Below are positions 43,411-53,430 of a DNA stretch of 64,000 bases, in pieces. A model generated the notes under the pieces. The model searched no databases and was not told the origin of the DNA. It was given only the letters and a program-made list of their open reading frames with translations. Positions within the stretch are counted from its first letter, which is position 1; each line of letters starts with the position of its first letter. A program made the translations under genes and the position numbers. Source of the stretch: Ruminococcus sp. (GTDB lineage: Bacteria; Bacillota; Clostridia; Oscillospirales; Ruminococcaceae); assembly GCA_021199375.1 (NCBI GenBank), contig JAJQIB010000031.1, forward strand, positions 1 to 64,000, written 5' to 3'.

Positions 43411-43554
43411 ATGGAGGAACGTAAATTACAATTTGGAGATGTACAGGAAACCGCGCTTATTCCGCTGTCGAACAGGGCGACAGAAACGCTGAGGAGGATT
43501 ATAGGACTTGTAAGCATGAAGATAAACAATCGTATTGCGATTTTTGAGTGGTAG
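43411..43554 (+). pseudogene. Truncated class I SAM-dependent methyltransferase, N-terminal fragment
   Basis: A 47-codon ORF two bases after the previous gene reads EERKLQFGDVQETALIPLSN, the usual start of PpmA/leucine-carboxyl-type methyltransferases, then diverges (RRIIGLVSMKINNRIAIFEW) and stops. The SAM-binding domain is missing. A terminator follows, so this is the end of the cluster. Confidence 0.65.
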
Positions 43555-43566
43555 GTAATTGTAAAT

Positions 43567-43594
43567 GAGCGGTCTAACCTGCCGCTCTTTTTTA
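43567..43594 (+). terminator. Terminator of the hydrolase cluster
   Basis: GAGCGG (43567-43572) and CCGCTC (43582-43587) pair perfectly, followed by six or more Ts. Confidence 0.85.
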
Positions 43595-43849
43595 TACCCG
43601 TTTGGTATTATGTTAGATCTGTATTTTCGTTCCATTGCTGTGGGTGCGGATTTGTCTGACTGAAATTATGCTCAAACTGATAAAAATGGAAAATAGAGGT
43701 GCAGCTAGAAAAAGAAAATGACGAAAATTTTTGTTAATCACTTTACTTTGACGATTAAATGTGTTACAATAAAGATGTAGAGTCGTTTTTAGCGGCTTTT
43801 GAAAATAGATTTGAAATTAAAATGGCGAGAACAGAGAAAGGATAGAGAA
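43595..43849 (+). promoter_or_regulatory. Noncoding spacer with probable promoter of the DUF1385-prmC genes
   Basis: No gene is visible. TTTACT (43742-43747) and TACAAT (43765-43770) with a 17-bp spacer are the best promoter candidate; a TTGACG is nearby at the wrong spacing. AGTCG-TTTTTAG-CGGCT follows as a weak hairpin. Confidence 0.4.
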
Positions 43850-44809
43850 ATGGCTAACAATGGCGAGAAATTTAAGACCAGAATTGGTGGTCAGGCGGTA
43901 ATTGAGGGCGTTATGATGAGGGGAATAGGCAAGTCGGCGATGGCTTGCAGACTGCCGAGCGGTGAAATCGACCTTGAGGAATGGGACATTAAGGGCAAAA
44001 ATGGTCTTCCCTGGTATAGAAAAACTCCGTTTGTAAGGGGAATTTTTAACTTTATTGTGTCGCTTATTGACGGATACAAGTGCCTTTCGAGATCTGCGGA
44101 CAAGCAGATGACCGATGAGGACGAAGACGAGGAAATGAACAGATTTGAGCAGTGGCTTGATGACAAATTTGGTGACAAGCTTATGCCGATACTCACAACA
44201 ATTTCGATGATTGTAGGCGTGGTTCTGGCTTTGCTGCTGTTTATGTACCTTCCCTCGCTGATTTTAAAGGGAATTTCATACCTAATTCCTGGAATGCCGG
44301 TGTTTGTTAAGAACCTTATTGAGGGACTTTTAAAGATTGGAATATTTGTAGCCTATACGGCGCTTACGGCGCTCATGCCTGATATCAAGCGACAGTATGA
44401 ATATCACGGGGCTGAGCACAAGACGATAGCCTGCTATGAGCATGGCGAGGAGCTTACTCCTGAAAATGTGGCTAAGCACACAAGATTTCATCCGAGATGC
44501 GGAACCAGCTTTATTTTTCTTGTGCTGTTTATAAGCATATTTGTAAACACGGTGTTTAGAATAACCTGGGATGTGGTTTGGCTGAGAGTGCTTATTAAGA
44601 TACTGCTTTTGCCGATTGTGACGGGAATTGCCTACGAGCTTATTATGCTTGCGGGCAGGTACGACAATTTGGCAACTAGAATAATTTCGGCTCCGGGACT
44701 TTGGATTCAGAGGATTACTACGAGCGAGCCGGATGAGGGCGAGATGGAGTGCGCTATTGCGGCACTCAAGGCGGTAATACCTGAGGATGGAGAATCGGAC
44801 AAATGGTAG
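43850..44809 (+). CDS. DUF1385 membrane protein (YqhQ-like)
   Basis: A 319-residue protein. It opens with RIGGQAVIEGVMMRG, has an acidic linker near residue 90 (DEDEDEEMN), and contains about four membrane segments (130-155, 160-185, 225-250, 265-285) around the conserved YHGAEHKTIACYEHGEEL and HPRCGTSF motifs with His and Cys. The family (YqhQ) has no settled function. The start at 43850 is set by GAAAGGA. It overlaps prmC by 7 bases; both neighbours are a common Firmicutes pairing. Confidence 0.9.
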   Translation: MANNGEKFKTRIGGQAVIEGVMMRGIGKSAMACRLPSGEIDLEEWDIKGKNGLPWYRKTPFVRGIFNFIVSLIDGYKCLSRSADKQMTDEDEDEEMNRFEQWLDDKFGDKLMPILTTISMIVGVVLALLLFMYLPSLILKGISYLIPGMPVFVKNLIEGLLKIGIFVAYTALTALMPDIKRQYEYHGAEHKTIACYEHGEELTPENVAKHTRFHPRCGTSFIFLVLFISIFVNTVFRITWDVVWLRVLIKILLLPIVTGIAYELIMLAGRYDNLATRIISAPGLWIQRITTSEPDEGEMECAIAALKAVIPEDGESDKW

Positions 44810-45705
44810 AATATACATATAGTGATGTGATTGCGAGCCTGAGCGAAAAGCTGGCTGCTGCGGGAATAACAAACGCTGTCTGGGAGGCAAGAGAGCTTGC
44901 GGGATGTGCGCTTGGATTTAACTGTCGGGGAAGATTTGACGGCAGAGCTAAGGCGAATGATGAGCAGATTGAGCGGTGTGCCTTTTTGCTTGCGAGAAGG
45001 CTGACGGGCGAGCCCCTTCAGTACATTATAGGCGAATGGGATTTTTACGGACGCACCTTTGAGGTGGGTGAAGGCGTTTTGGTGCCGAGGGCGGATACCG
45101 AGACGCTGATAGACATGAGCAAAAAGCTTTTTGCAGGTAAGAGCGGGCTTACGGTTATAGATCTTTGTGCGGGAAGCGGATGCATTGGAATAACGCTCGA
45201 AAAAGAGCTTGACTGTGAGCGGGTCTTATGCGTTGAAGCGAAGGAGCCTGCGATGGACTATTTAAAGCGGAACATAAAGCGGCTTGACAGCAGATGTGAG
45301 GCTTTGCTTGGGGATGTGACGGATGAGTCGCTGGCTGACAAGCTTGATGATGCAGATCTGATTGTGAGCAATCCGCCGTATATAAATGCGCATGACATGG
45401 AGAGGCTTCAGCGAGAGGTCAGATTTGAGCCCAAAGAGGCTTTATTTGGCGGAGAGGACGGACTTGATTTTTATCGAGCTATAGTGCGTGGATTTAAGCG
45501 CAGGCTAAAGCCGAATGGCGTTATGCTCTTTGAGATAGGAGCGGGTCAGGAGGATGAGGTTATGCAGATTATGATTCAAGCAGGACTCAGGGATGTTCGC
45601 ACAAGGCGAGATATGGCTGGAATTAACCGCTGTGTTTTCGGCAGAAATTATGATATAGAGACGACAAATTTATATGAACAGCTTGAAGGGAAGAAAAATT
45701 TTTAA
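44803..45705 (+). CDS. prmC: Peptide chain release factor glutamine methyltransferase PrmC
   Basis: A 300-residue enzyme that methylates the Gln of the GGQ motif in RF1/RF2. The N-terminal helical domain ends near 85; SAM-binding DLCAGSGCIGITL and the catalytic NPPY (IVSNPPYIN) are present, followed by YRAIVRGFKRRLKPNG. Its start overlaps the DUF1385 gene, so it is cotranscribed. Confidence 0.94.
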   Translation: MVEYTYSDVIASLSEKLAAAGITNAVWEARELAGCALGFNCRGRFDGRAKANDEQIERCAFLLARRLTGEPLQYIIGEWDFYGRTFEVGEGVLVPRADTETLIDMSKKLFAGKSGLTVIDLCAGSGCIGITLEKELDCERVLCVEAKEPAMDYLKRNIKRLDSRCEALLGDVTDESLADKLDDADLIVSNPPYINAHDMERLQREVRFEPKEALFGGEDGLDFYRAIVRGFKRRLKPNGVMLFEIGAGQEDEVMQIMIQAGLRDVRTRRDMAGINRCVFGRNYDIETTNLYEQLEGKKNF

Positions 45706-45781
45706 TTGTGCGTATTTTAGGACTTATTATGTGGTATAATAAAAGCATGAGGATTATTTTGTGAAAGGATGGTTAGTTTAA
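45706..45781 (+). promoter_or_regulatory. recA promoter region
   Basis: A TATAAT at 45735-45740 is the likely -10; the -35 is poor (GTATTT at 45712). GAAAGGATGG precedes the ATG. I see no CGAAC-N4-GTTCG type LexA box here. Confidence 0.5.
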
Positions 45782-47023
45782 ATGGCTGACAAGAGAAAAA
45801 GGGATATGACTCCTGTTATGGATATTAAGGATTCGCAGGAGAAGAAGAAGGCGCTCGACACGGCAATTGACTACATAGAGAAGAAGTTTGGCAAGGGTGC
45901 TATTATGAAGCTTGGTGCTAATGAGAAGCTTGACATTGAGGCGATTCCTACAGGCTCAATGACGCTTGATTATGCGCTTGGCATCGGCGGAATTCCCAGA
46001 GGAAGAATTATTGAGCTGTACGGTCCTGAGTCGAGTGGTAAGACGACGGTGGCATTACACTGTATAGCTCAGACGCAGAAAATGGGCGGCGAGGTTGCGT
46101 TTATTGACGTAGAGCATGCGCTGGATCCTATTTATGCGAGAAACCTCGGTGTAAACATCGACACAATGCTGGTATCTCAGCCGGACAGCGGTGAGCAGGC
46201 TCTTGAAATTGCGGAGGCGCTGGCAAGGTCGGGTGCGGTGGACTGTATAGTTATCGACTCGGTAGCGGCAATGGTTACTAAGGCGGAAATTGACGGCGAT
46301 ATGGGAGATATGCATGTCGGACAGCTTGCAAGACTTATGTCGCAGGCTATGAGAAAGCTGACATCGGTGCTGGCGAAATCGAACTGCACGGCGATTTTCA
46401 TCAATCAGATACGTGAGAAGATAGGTGTAATGTACGGAAATCCGGAAACCACGCCGGGCGGTCGCGCGCTTAAGTTTTATGCCTCGGTGCGGCTTGATGT
46501 AAGAAGAGGCGAGGCTATAAAGGTTGACGGACAGATTGTGGGAAATCACACACGTGTTAAGGTTGTAAAGAACAAGGTAGCGCCTCCATTTAAGGAATGT
46601 GAATTTGACATAATGTACGGCAAGGGCATTTCACGCACGGGCGAGGTGCTGGATCTGGCGGTTGAGCTGGGAGTTGTCAAGAAGGGCGGCGCTTGGTTTA
46701 GCTACAACGACATGAAGCTAGGTCAGGGACGTGACAAGTCGAAGGAATTCCTAGAGGCGAATCCTGACATAATGGATGAAATTGAGGACAAGATAAGGGA
46801 AACGCTTGATGAGCGTGACAGGCAGGCACGTGAGAAGGCTGAGGAGGAGAAAAAGCAGCAGCAGGCAAAGGCTGAGAAGCAGACTGCTGAAGCCGAAAAG
46901 GTACAGACTCCGAAGATAAAGAAGGCGGAAGCAAACGAGGGTGCCTTAGAGGATTTGACGGTAAATGCGGACGATGATTTTGAGGAGTTCGCACCGGTTG
47001 ACATAAGCAAGCTTGGAAGCTGA
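45782..47023 (+). CDS. recA: Recombinase RecA
   Basis: A 413-residue recombinase. Walker A is GPESSGKTT (about residue 80), then [17 protein letters not shown] and [20 protein letters not shown], the loop that contacts DNA. The C-terminus is extended beyond the usual 350 residues with a charged coiled segment ([20 protein letters not shown]) and an acidic end. It is followed 9 bases later by recX. Confidence 0.97.
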   Translation: MADKRKRDMTPVMDIKDSQEKKKALDTAIDYIEKKFGKGAIMKLGANEKLDIEAIPTGSMTLDYALGIGGIPRGRIIELYGPESSGKTTVALHCIAQTQKMGGEVAFIDVEHALDPIYARNLGVNIDTMLVSQPDSGEQALEIAEALARSGAVDCIVIDSVAAMVTKAEIDGDMGDMHVGQLARLMSQAMRKLTSVLAKSNCTAIFINQIREKIGVMYGNPETTPGGRALKFYASVRLDVRRGEAIKVDGQIVGNHTRVKVVKNKVAPPFKECEFDIMYGKGISRTGEVLDLAVELGVVKKGGAWFSYNDMKLGQGRDKSKEFLEANPDIMDEIEDKIRETLDERDRQAREKAEEEKKQQQAKAEKQTAEAEKVQTPKIKKAEANEGALEDLTVNADDDFEEFAPVDISKLGS

Positions 47024-47032
47024 TGTTAAGTC

Positions 47033-47650
47033 ATGATGAAAATTGAGAGCATTGAGAAGTATAAAGGCAGGACGAAAAAAATCGAATTTGAAGAAGGAGA
47101 AGCTGCCTTCTTGAATGAGGATATTGTGGCAAGGTACAATCTTAAAGCGGGTGTTAGCGTACCTGAGGAGGCATGGGAGGAAATAGTACATGCTGATACC
47201 TACAGACGAGCGAGAGAGCGGGCTATGTATCTGCTTGATTATCGTGATTACTCATATAATGAGCTTGTGAAGAAGCTTAATGACAATTACGATGATGAGA
47301 TTTGTGTTGATGTTGCGGAGGATCTTGTCGAACGTGGATTTATCGACGATAGGCGATATGCTGAGCAGCTTGCCAGACGTGAGTGTGAGGTAAAGCTATA
47401 CGGAAGCTACAGAGCACGACATAAGCTGCGTGAAAAGGGTATTTCAGACGACCTTATAGTCGAGGTGCTAAAGCCATACGAGGAGGATGCTGTGCAGAGA
47501 GCGATGAGTCTTATTGACAAAAAGCTGCTTAAATACTATGAGCCTCAGGACAAGGCGCAGATGCAGAAGCTTAAGGCTGCGCTTGCAAGGTATGGGTATT
47601 CATTTGATGTGATAAAAGAGGCTGTTGAGGCGTTTGGGGAGATGGATTGA
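47033..47650 (+). CDS. recX: Regulatory protein RecX
   Basis: A 205-residue RecA modulator. RRARERAMYLLDYRDYSYNE and LVERGFIDDRRYAEQLARRE are the repeated three-helix RecX units. It lies immediately downstream of recA, the common arrangement, and ends before a strong terminator. Confidence 0.92.
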   Translation: MMKIESIEKYKGRTKKIEFEEGEAAFLNEDIVARYNLKAGVSVPEEAWEEIVHADTYRRARERAMYLLDYRDYSYNELVKKLNDNYDDEICVDVAEDLVERGFIDDRRYAEQLARRECEVKLYGSYRARHKLREKGISDDLIVEVLKPYEEDAVQRAMSLIDKKLLKYYEPQDKAQMQKLKAALARYGYSFDVIKEAVEAFGEMD

Positions 47651-47663
47651 GGAATGATTTTTT

Positions 47664-47700
47664 GACCGTTTCACTTTTTTGGTGGGACGGTCTTTTTTTA
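47664..47700 (+). terminator. Terminator of recA-recX
   Basis: GACCGTTTCAC and GTGGGACGGTC pair except for two mismatched bases, followed by seven Ts. Confidence 0.85.
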
Positions 47701-47806
47701 TTAAGTATTAAGCGGATATTTTTTTTGAGTAAATAATATCTTAACGAAATTGTGATATGATTTAATAAAGAACTAGTATGAAGAACAGAGAGAAAGGAAG
47801 GGTGCT

Positions 47807-49462
47807 ATGAGCTCGGTTGCTATTGGTTTGACCTTGACGGCGGTGGTTTTGATTGTTTGTATGTTAAGCGGCGGACTTTCATCTAAGCTAGGCGTGCCTG
47901 TGCTTGTTATTTTTATTGGCGTGGGTATGCTGTTTGGATGTGATGGAATCTTTAAGCTTGAATTTGAAAATTTTGAGTTTGCTGAGCAGATTTGTACCGT
48001 GGCGATGGTGTTTATCATCTTTTACGGAGGCTTTGGCACTAAGTGGAGTGAGGCAAAAAGGGTGGCGGCACCTTCGCTTATGCTTTCGTGTGAGGGCACG
48101 GTGCTTACGGCGGCGCTTACATGTGTATTTTGCTATTTCGTGTTGGGATTGAGCTTTACGCAAAGCTCGATTTTGGGAGCGATATTAAGCTCGACAGATG
48201 CGGCTTCGGTTTTTAATATACTGCGCTCTAAGAACCTAAATTTGAAGTACAATACGGCATCTATTTTAGAAATGGAAAGCGGAAGCAACGATCCTTGGGC
48301 GTATATGCTTACGACGATAATGCTCTCGCTTGCTATGGGTTCTACAAGCGGTTCAGATATTGTCGTTATGTTTTTAAAGCAGGTTTTGATTGGTGCTGGA
48401 ATCGGCGTGGTGCTGGCGCTTTTGGTTAAAAGGCTGTTTGAGAAGGCAAAACCAAAAAATGAGAGCTTTAATATGATAATTTTTGTGGCTGTGGCTATGC
48501 TTTCGTTTTCACTTCCTAGCCTTTTGGGCGGAAATGGATTTTTGAGCAGCTACATCTGTGGAATAATTCTTGGAAACTCGAAAATATCTGGCAAGAGGGA
48601 GATTGTGTACTTTTTTGACGGTGTTACGGGAATAATGCAGATTGCGCTGTTCTTTCTGTTAGGCTTGCTTTCGACTCCATCGCAGCTTCCGGAGGTTTTG
48701 CTTTATGCGGTTATAATCTTTGTTGTGCTGGCATTTGTTATAAGACCGATTGCGGTAGCGGTGACTATGCTTCCGTTTAAGGCAAAGCCCAGACAAATAG
48801 GTGTTATAAGCATGGCGGGACTTAGGGGAGCTACATCGATTGTTTTTGCAATTATGGTGGTGGTGAGCGACGGCTACAGAAGAACGGACGTATTTAACAT
48901 AGCAATGTGCGTGGTGCTTTTGTCAATAGGACTTCAGGGTACACTTTTGCCGTGGATATCAAAAAAGCTTAATATGATAGATGACGGAGACGTTATGAAA
49001 ACCTTTACTGACTATACAAATGAAACGCAGATTCAGTTTATTAAAATTCCGGTAAAGAAGGGGCATCCGTGGCTTTTAAGGACGGTAAGAGAGATCACTC
49101 TTCCACCAGAAACGCTGCTTGTTATGATCATGAGAGGAGATAGGACGGTAATACCGAGAGGCTCGACACAGATAGAGGAGGGAGATGTATTGGTGCTTAG
49201 TGCGATTGGGTACGAAGGGCAAAACGACGATAGGCTTCCACTTACGGAGGAAAGGATAGAAGAGGGAAATGAGATGATAGGGCGAACCATAGAACAGGCG
49301 ATTGCGCCAAATGTGCTGGTGGTGCTTATAAAGCGCGGAGAGAGAACTATTATTCCTAACGGAGCATCGGTGATAAAGCAAGGGGACGTGCTTGTTACGC
49401 ATACGGCTGATGATGAGCTTATTTGTACCGAGCAGGAGCCTGATAATGACGATGACGAATAA
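47807..49462 (+). CDS. CPA1-type cation/proton antiporter with two TrkA-C domains
   Basis: A 551-residue protein. About twelve membrane helices fill residues 1-390 and include the SSTDAASVFNILR and ESGSNDPWAYMLT motifs with the conserved ion-binding Asp. Two RCK/TrkA-C domains follow (about 405-465: GHPWLLRTVREITLPPETLL, and 475-540: MIGRTIEQAIAPNVLVVLIK), the NhaP2/CvrA-like layout for K+/H+ exchange regulated by a bound nucleotide. In Firmicutes such domains can bind c-di-AMP; I cannot show that here. The tail is acidic. Confidence 0.88.
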   Translation: MSSVAIGLTLTAVVLIVCMLSGGLSSKLGVPVLVIFIGVGMLFGCDGIFKLEFENFEFAEQICTVAMVFIIFYGGFGTKWSEAKRVAAPSLMLSCEGTVLTAALTCVFCYFVLGLSFTQSSILGAILSSTDAASVFNILRSKNLNLKYNTASILEMESGSNDPWAYMLTTIMLSLAMGSTSGSDIVVMFLKQVLIGAGIGVVLALLVKRLFEKAKPKNESFNMIIFVAVAMLSFSLPSLLGGNGFLSSYICGIILGNSKISGKREIVYFFDGVTGIMQIALFFLLGLLSTPSQLPEVLLYAVIIFVVLAFVIRPIAVAVTMLPFKAKPRQIGVISMAGLRGATSIVFAIMVVVSDGYRRTDVFNIAMCVVLLSIGLQGTLLPWISKKLNMIDDGDVMKTFTDYTNETQIQFIKIPVKKGHPWLLRTVREITLPPETLLVMIMRGDRTVIPRGSTQIEEGDVLVLSAIGYEGQNDDRLPLTEERIEEGNEMIGRTIEQAIAPNVLVVLIKRGERTIIPNGASVIKQGDVLVTHTADDELICTEQEPDNDDDE

Positions 49463-49469
49463 AGCAAAC

Positions 49470-49512
49470 TAAAGACCGCCGTACCTCTTTTTGTGAGGTG
49501 CGGTGGTTTATT
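49470..49512. terminator. Terminator between antiporter and YfhO genes
   Basis: CCGCCGTACCTC (49476-49487) and GAGGTGCGGTGG (49495-49506) pair over 12 bp with two G-T wobbles. The loop is TTTTTGT. T content after it is modest on both strands. Confidence 0.65.
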
Positions 49513-49532
49513 GACTTTAATCGCATTTAGCT

Positions 49533-52463
49533 TTATGGATCAGGTGGCAGGGGTTTGGTTTTATTTTGGGAAGGAGAGCTGATTTTTGACTGAGCTACAC
49601 GAGCGTCCTGCTCCCTTTTTTCGATATGCTTTATCATGAGGCTTATAAGCCTGCCGTTTTTGTATTCAAACAGGAAGATTATTAGTATGATTAGAAGTCC
49701 GACTATTGAGAGGACTATTGCCAGCGTTAGATAGGATGGCTTGAATTCCATATGAATTTCGTTTTCGCCTTCCTCAAGCGGTATGGTTATTAGTGAGTCT
49801 ACCGAGACCTCGTATTCTACCTCCCTGCCGTTTACGGTGACTATCCAGCCGGGCTCATCGGGGATTGTGGTGAAGAGGTATTGGTCATCGTCTGAAGCAG
49901 TACAGGTCGCTGTGAGAGAGGTGGAGTCAAGCTCGCTAATGGTCATGCTCTTTGTTTGAATTTCGGCTGCAGCCTGCTCAAAGGCATCGAGATCAAAGCT
50001 GTAGAAGAGGGTATCAGACCAATACGCCTCGTTTTCGTCATTGGCTATCGTGATGCGGATGCGTACATCCTGATTCTTTAGGTAGTGACCAAGGTTTAGA
50101 ATTGAGTAGTTGTCGCCTACAAAGAATTGTCCGGCGTACTCCATTGTGCCATCGCCGTTTATATAGCTTTCCTCATCGAGAACCCAGACGTTACATGTGC
50201 GCTCGTAGTCGGTGGGAAGGTACATATACAGGTCGCTGTCCTTATCCATCTCAACAATGTAGTCGATATGCGCTTCGCCTAAGCTTTCATCGGCAGCGTA
50301 GTATTTGGTGGTTTTCTTTTCGTCTGTTACTGTGGCGGTAGAGATGTTTAATCGCTCGCTGTCCTTGGGGATTATGCGGGTGAAAAACTCGGTGATTTCG
50401 GTTTGGGAATTAAGTGCGCTATAGAGGGCGTTTTGATTTTCAAAGGGATTGACATCGGTCATCTCAACTGTGGTGATGTTTTCGTTACATACAACTCCGA
50501 GTCCCATAGCGTAGGGATTTTTGTAGAATTTATAGGTGGCGTTTTCCTCGTCGATATGGGTGGCAAGCTTGTACTGCTCAGGGACGCTGGTGCGGCTGTC
50601 GCTGTAGGTGTTGCCGTCATCGTAATCTACCTTATCCATAAGATAGCGAATGTCGAAAATTGAGTCGGTGATTAAGGTGCTGCCCTCATAGCTTGTGTAG
50701 TTGCCGCCGTAGCCGTAGCCTAGCTGCTCTAAAAGCGTGAGGACGGGGGCGTTCATTACAGAGCTTGAGTGAGAGACTCCGCTATAGCCTGTGCCGATGG
50801 GGTCGTTTACGTTGCGGTGAAAGGTTGATTCCATGCGATAGAAGGGGGAATCATCGAAGGCTTGGATGTGGTCTACGGCATCGATTGTGTCGGACATATA
50901 GGGCTCGTAGGAGGTGTAGTCGCTGTAGACTACATCCTCATCTATCTTTTGGAGGGTATCCATAGAGTTTGCGAGCATTTCAAGTCCCACCACGCAGCAG
51001 GTTACGACTGCAAGAATACGTGATGTACGGTATTTTCGGTTTAGGTAGATGAGAAGAAAATAGACTGCTATAGCAATTACAGAGAACCATATACCGCCGA
51101 TTATGGCGCTTGCTTCACCATCGTTGTCGGTGACGGTGCGAAAGATTTCAAAATGCTCATAGCCTTCACGCTCACACCAGAACAGGTAGACCAGAAGTCC
51201 GAAGAAGGTGCCACCGATTTCCTTGACAGTGATGCCATCGAGATGCTCGAAGGCTTCAAATGCCATTACAAGCAGCAGGAAGGAGAAGGCGAACGAATAG
51301 CGGAAGGGCAGCCAGTTGGGAACCTGAAAGCCATGCATGACGATATCGGCAGGACGGATATACATTAAAACGGCTGTGACTGAAATCAGGATTCCGCTTG
51401 AGACCTTGTGCTTTAGTGAGATGCGTTTGTTCATGAAGAAGAGAGGCACCAAAATAAGAACAGCGGCTCCGCAGTAGATCATGGGGAGTCCATCGGGGTA
51501 GACGGTGTCATAGCTTAGTGGGAACAGCTTGGTGAGGAAGGTGAGAAAGTCAAACTGTGTCGCCATAGACCAGTCGGGTGTAGAGAATTCGAGCTTGCCG
51601 AGCTGTAGAGCGTTGTAGATGGGAATTAGTACGATACAGGCGGCGAGTATGGCGGTGACGGTGGCAAAGCCAAAGCGCAGGAGTGTTGCGAACCAGTGCT
51701 TGGGGATAATCCTTCCCTCTTGTCCGAAATAGATGTAGACAAAATAGCAGAAGGTGAAGATTCCGACCATGTAGCCGATATAGAAGTGAGCTATGAACAT
51801 GAGTGCAAGCGGGATGATATAGGGGAGCATTTTGCCCTCATTTATAAGACGCTTGACACCCAGGCAGATAAGCGGTAGGTAGATTAGCCCGTCAAGCCAC
51901 ATGGGATCCATTAGCTGAACTACCATGTAGGACATTAGTGCGTACATGGTTGAAAAGATTACAACGGATGTATTGCGCGGCTTTTTATCGCTTGTGCGGC
52001 GAAGAAAAAAGGCAAAGGTTACTGCTGCTGTGCCGATTTTAAGCAGCTGCATTGCCTCTATTGCGCCACACATGGCGGTGCGTGGGAATATGCAGATTAC
52101 GAGCATAAAGGGACTTGCAAGGTAGTAGGCGAAAACTCCGAACATGCTTCCTGACAGGTTTCTTGACCAGCTGTAGATTAGATCACTTAGAGTGCCGTCG
52201 CCGACCAGCGCCTCACGAAACGCTTCATAATAGTAGACGTACTGACCGTTAAGATCTAGCACCAAAACCGAACCATCGCCAAAGGGGTGGATTCCAAATA
52301 GAGCATATGCTAGATACATTATTCCTATAGGTAGCAGAAGGATTAGCAGGTATAGAAAAAAGGGCTTTGAGAGAACAGCCTTAACGCATTTAAAAATCTC
52401 ATAAAAGCTCTTTTTTTGTTTTATGGGGACAGTTATCTCGGCTTGAGACTGAGGATCGGACAT
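49533..52463 (-). CDS. YfhO-family membrane protein, second copy
   Basis: A 976-residue protein with about twelve membrane helices in the first 500 residues, a long extracytoplasmic region (about 520-910) and a final helix near 915-940. The FGDGSVLVLDLNGQYVYYYE opening, the PTDYERTCNVWVLD region and the FTTIPDEPGWIVTVNG block mark the family. The C-terminus is Pro/Lys-rich. It lies 3 bases from the GT2 gene, which fits a role in sugar transfer to cell-surface polymer from an undecaprenyl-sugar made by that enzyme. Sugar and acceptor are unknown. Confidence 0.86.
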   Translation of the reverse strand: MSDPQSQAEITVPIKQKKSFYEIFKCVKAVLSKPFFLYLLILLLPIGIMYLAYALFGIHPFGDGSVLVLDLNGQYVYYYEAFREALVGDGTLSDLIYSWSRNLSGSMFGVFAYYLASPFMLVICIFPRTAMCGAIEAMQLLKIGTAAVTFAFFLRRTSDKKPRNTSVVIFSTMYALMSYMVVQLMDPMWLDGLIYLPLICLGVKRLINEGKMLPYIIPLALMFIAHFYIGYMVGIFTFCYFVYIYFGQEGRIIPKHWFATLLRFGFATVTAILAACIVLIPIYNALQLGKLEFSTPDWSMATQFDFLTFLTKLFPLSYDTVYPDGLPMIYCGAAVLILVPLFFMNKRISLKHKVSSGILISVTAVLMYIRPADIVMHGFQVPNWLPFRYSFAFSFLLLVMAFEAFEHLDGITVKEIGGTFFGLLVYLFWCEREGYEHFEIFRTVTDNDGEASAIIGGIWFSVIAIAVYFLLIYLNRKYRTSRILAVVTCCVVGLEMLANSMDTLQKIDEDVVYSDYTSYEPYMSDTIDAVDHIQAFDDSPFYRMESTFHRNVNDPIGTGYSGVSHSSSVMNAPVLTLLEQLGYGYGGNYTSYEGSTLITDSIFDIRYLMDKVDYDDGNTYSDSRTSVPEQYKLATHIDEENATYKFYKNPYAMGLGVVCNENITTVEMTDVNPFENQNALYSALNSQTEITEFFTRIIPKDSERLNISTATVTDEKKTTKYYAADESLGEAHIDYIVEMDKDSDLYMYLPTDYERTCNVWVLDEESYINGDGTMEYAGQFFVGDNYSILNLGHYLKNQDVRIRITIANDENEAYWSDTLFYSFDLDAFEQAAAEIQTKSMTISELDSTSLTATCTASDDDQYLFTTIPDEPGWIVTVNGREVEYEVSVDSLITIPLEEGENEIHMEFKPSYLTLAIVLSIVGLLIILIIFLFEYKNGRLISLMIKHIEKREQDARVAQSKISSPSQNKTKPLPPDP

Positions 52464-52466
52464 TTT

Positions 52467-53402
52467 TTACTCCTTATCTTCGTTATCAAAATTGCGTTTT
52501 TCACTTATGATGTAACGGGGACGCTGTTTTATTTCCTCATAGATTTTTGAGAGGTAGTAGCCTATAATTCCGAGGCTAAACATTATAATTGCGGAGGTGA
52601 TTAGCTGGAGCAAAATCACGGTGGGAAAGCCCTCGGCTGAGTTGCCGGTGAAGGTGTTGTAGAGGGTGTTTATGCCGAAAATGATTGCTATGATAAACGT
52701 GATTACTCCTGCCATGGTGACAAGCTGCATCGGAGCGGAGGTAAATGAGGTGATGGAGGTGAATGCATATTTAAATAGTGAGCGAAATGAGAATTTGCTT
52801 TTGCCTGATTTACGCTCGGCTACGTCAAAGTACACGCATTCGGTTTTAAAGCCTACCCAGCTTGACATTGCCCGAAAGAAGGTTAAGCGTTCGGGCATAC
52901 GAAGAAGTGCATCAGCGGCACGGCGACCTATAAGCTTAAAGTCGGAGGTGTCGCTTATTTCGAGTCCTGATACACGGTCGATTATTTTATAAAAGAGCTT
53001 GGCAAACAGCTTGTAGGCACGACCTTCATTTCCACGTGTTCGCTTTTTTGTCTCGACTATATCGACATCGTTTTGCTGCCAGAGGCGGTACATTTCGATG
53101 ATAACCTCAGGCGGGTGCTGAAGGTCGCTGTCCATGACGACAAGGGCATCTCCGCGGGCGTTTTCGAGTCCTGCAAAGATTGCGGATTCCTTTCCGAAAT
53201 TTCGGCTAAGTGAGATGGCTTTTATTTTTTTGTCGCTTGCGGCGAGCTGAGTAAGGCGCAGCCATGTGCGATCGGTTGAACCGTCGTTTACGAAAATGAG
53301 CTCATAGTCTATGCCATGTGACGAAAGCAGGCGGCTTATTTCGGATGCAGCTACAGCTACGTTATCCTGTTCGTTGTATGCGGGGAGAATTACCGAAAGC
53401 AT
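52467..53402 (-). CDS. Family 2 glycosyltransferase, undecaprenyl-phosphate sugar synthase type
   Basis: A 311-residue protein. The GT-A domain starts MLSVILPAYNEQDNVAVAAS and has VNDGSTDRTW, LSRNFGKESAIFAGL, VVMDSDLQHPPE (DxD) and the KKRTRGNEG and FKLIGRRAADA segments. Two C-terminal membrane helices (about 230-255 and 270-295) match the GtrB/DPM1-like subfamily that makes polyprenyl-phosphate sugars. The start at 53402 is supported by AAAGGAG 8 bases upstream; in-frame Mets farther up lie in the leader. Confidence 0.9.
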   Translation of the reverse strand: MLSVILPAYNEQDNVAVAASEISRLLSSHGIDYELIFVNDGSTDRTWLRLTQLAASDKKIKAISLSRNFGKESAIFAGLENARGDALVVMDSDLQHPPEVIIEMYRLWQQNDVDIVETKKRTRGNEGRAYKLFAKLFYKIIDRVSGLEISDTSDFKLIGRRAADALLRMPERLTFFRAMSSWVGFKTECVYFDVAERKSGKSKFSFRSLFKYAFTSITSFTSAPMQLVTMAGVITFIIAIIFGINTLYNTFTGNSAEGFPTVILLQLITSAIIMFSLGIIGYYLSKIYEEIKQRPRYIISEKRNFDNEDKE

Positions 53403-53430
53403 TGGTGTGCTCCTTTCGTTAAAATCAATG

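Noticed and set aside
45706-45781. LexA/SOS box at recA
   Set aside because: No CGAAC-N4-GTTCG-like sequence could be found.
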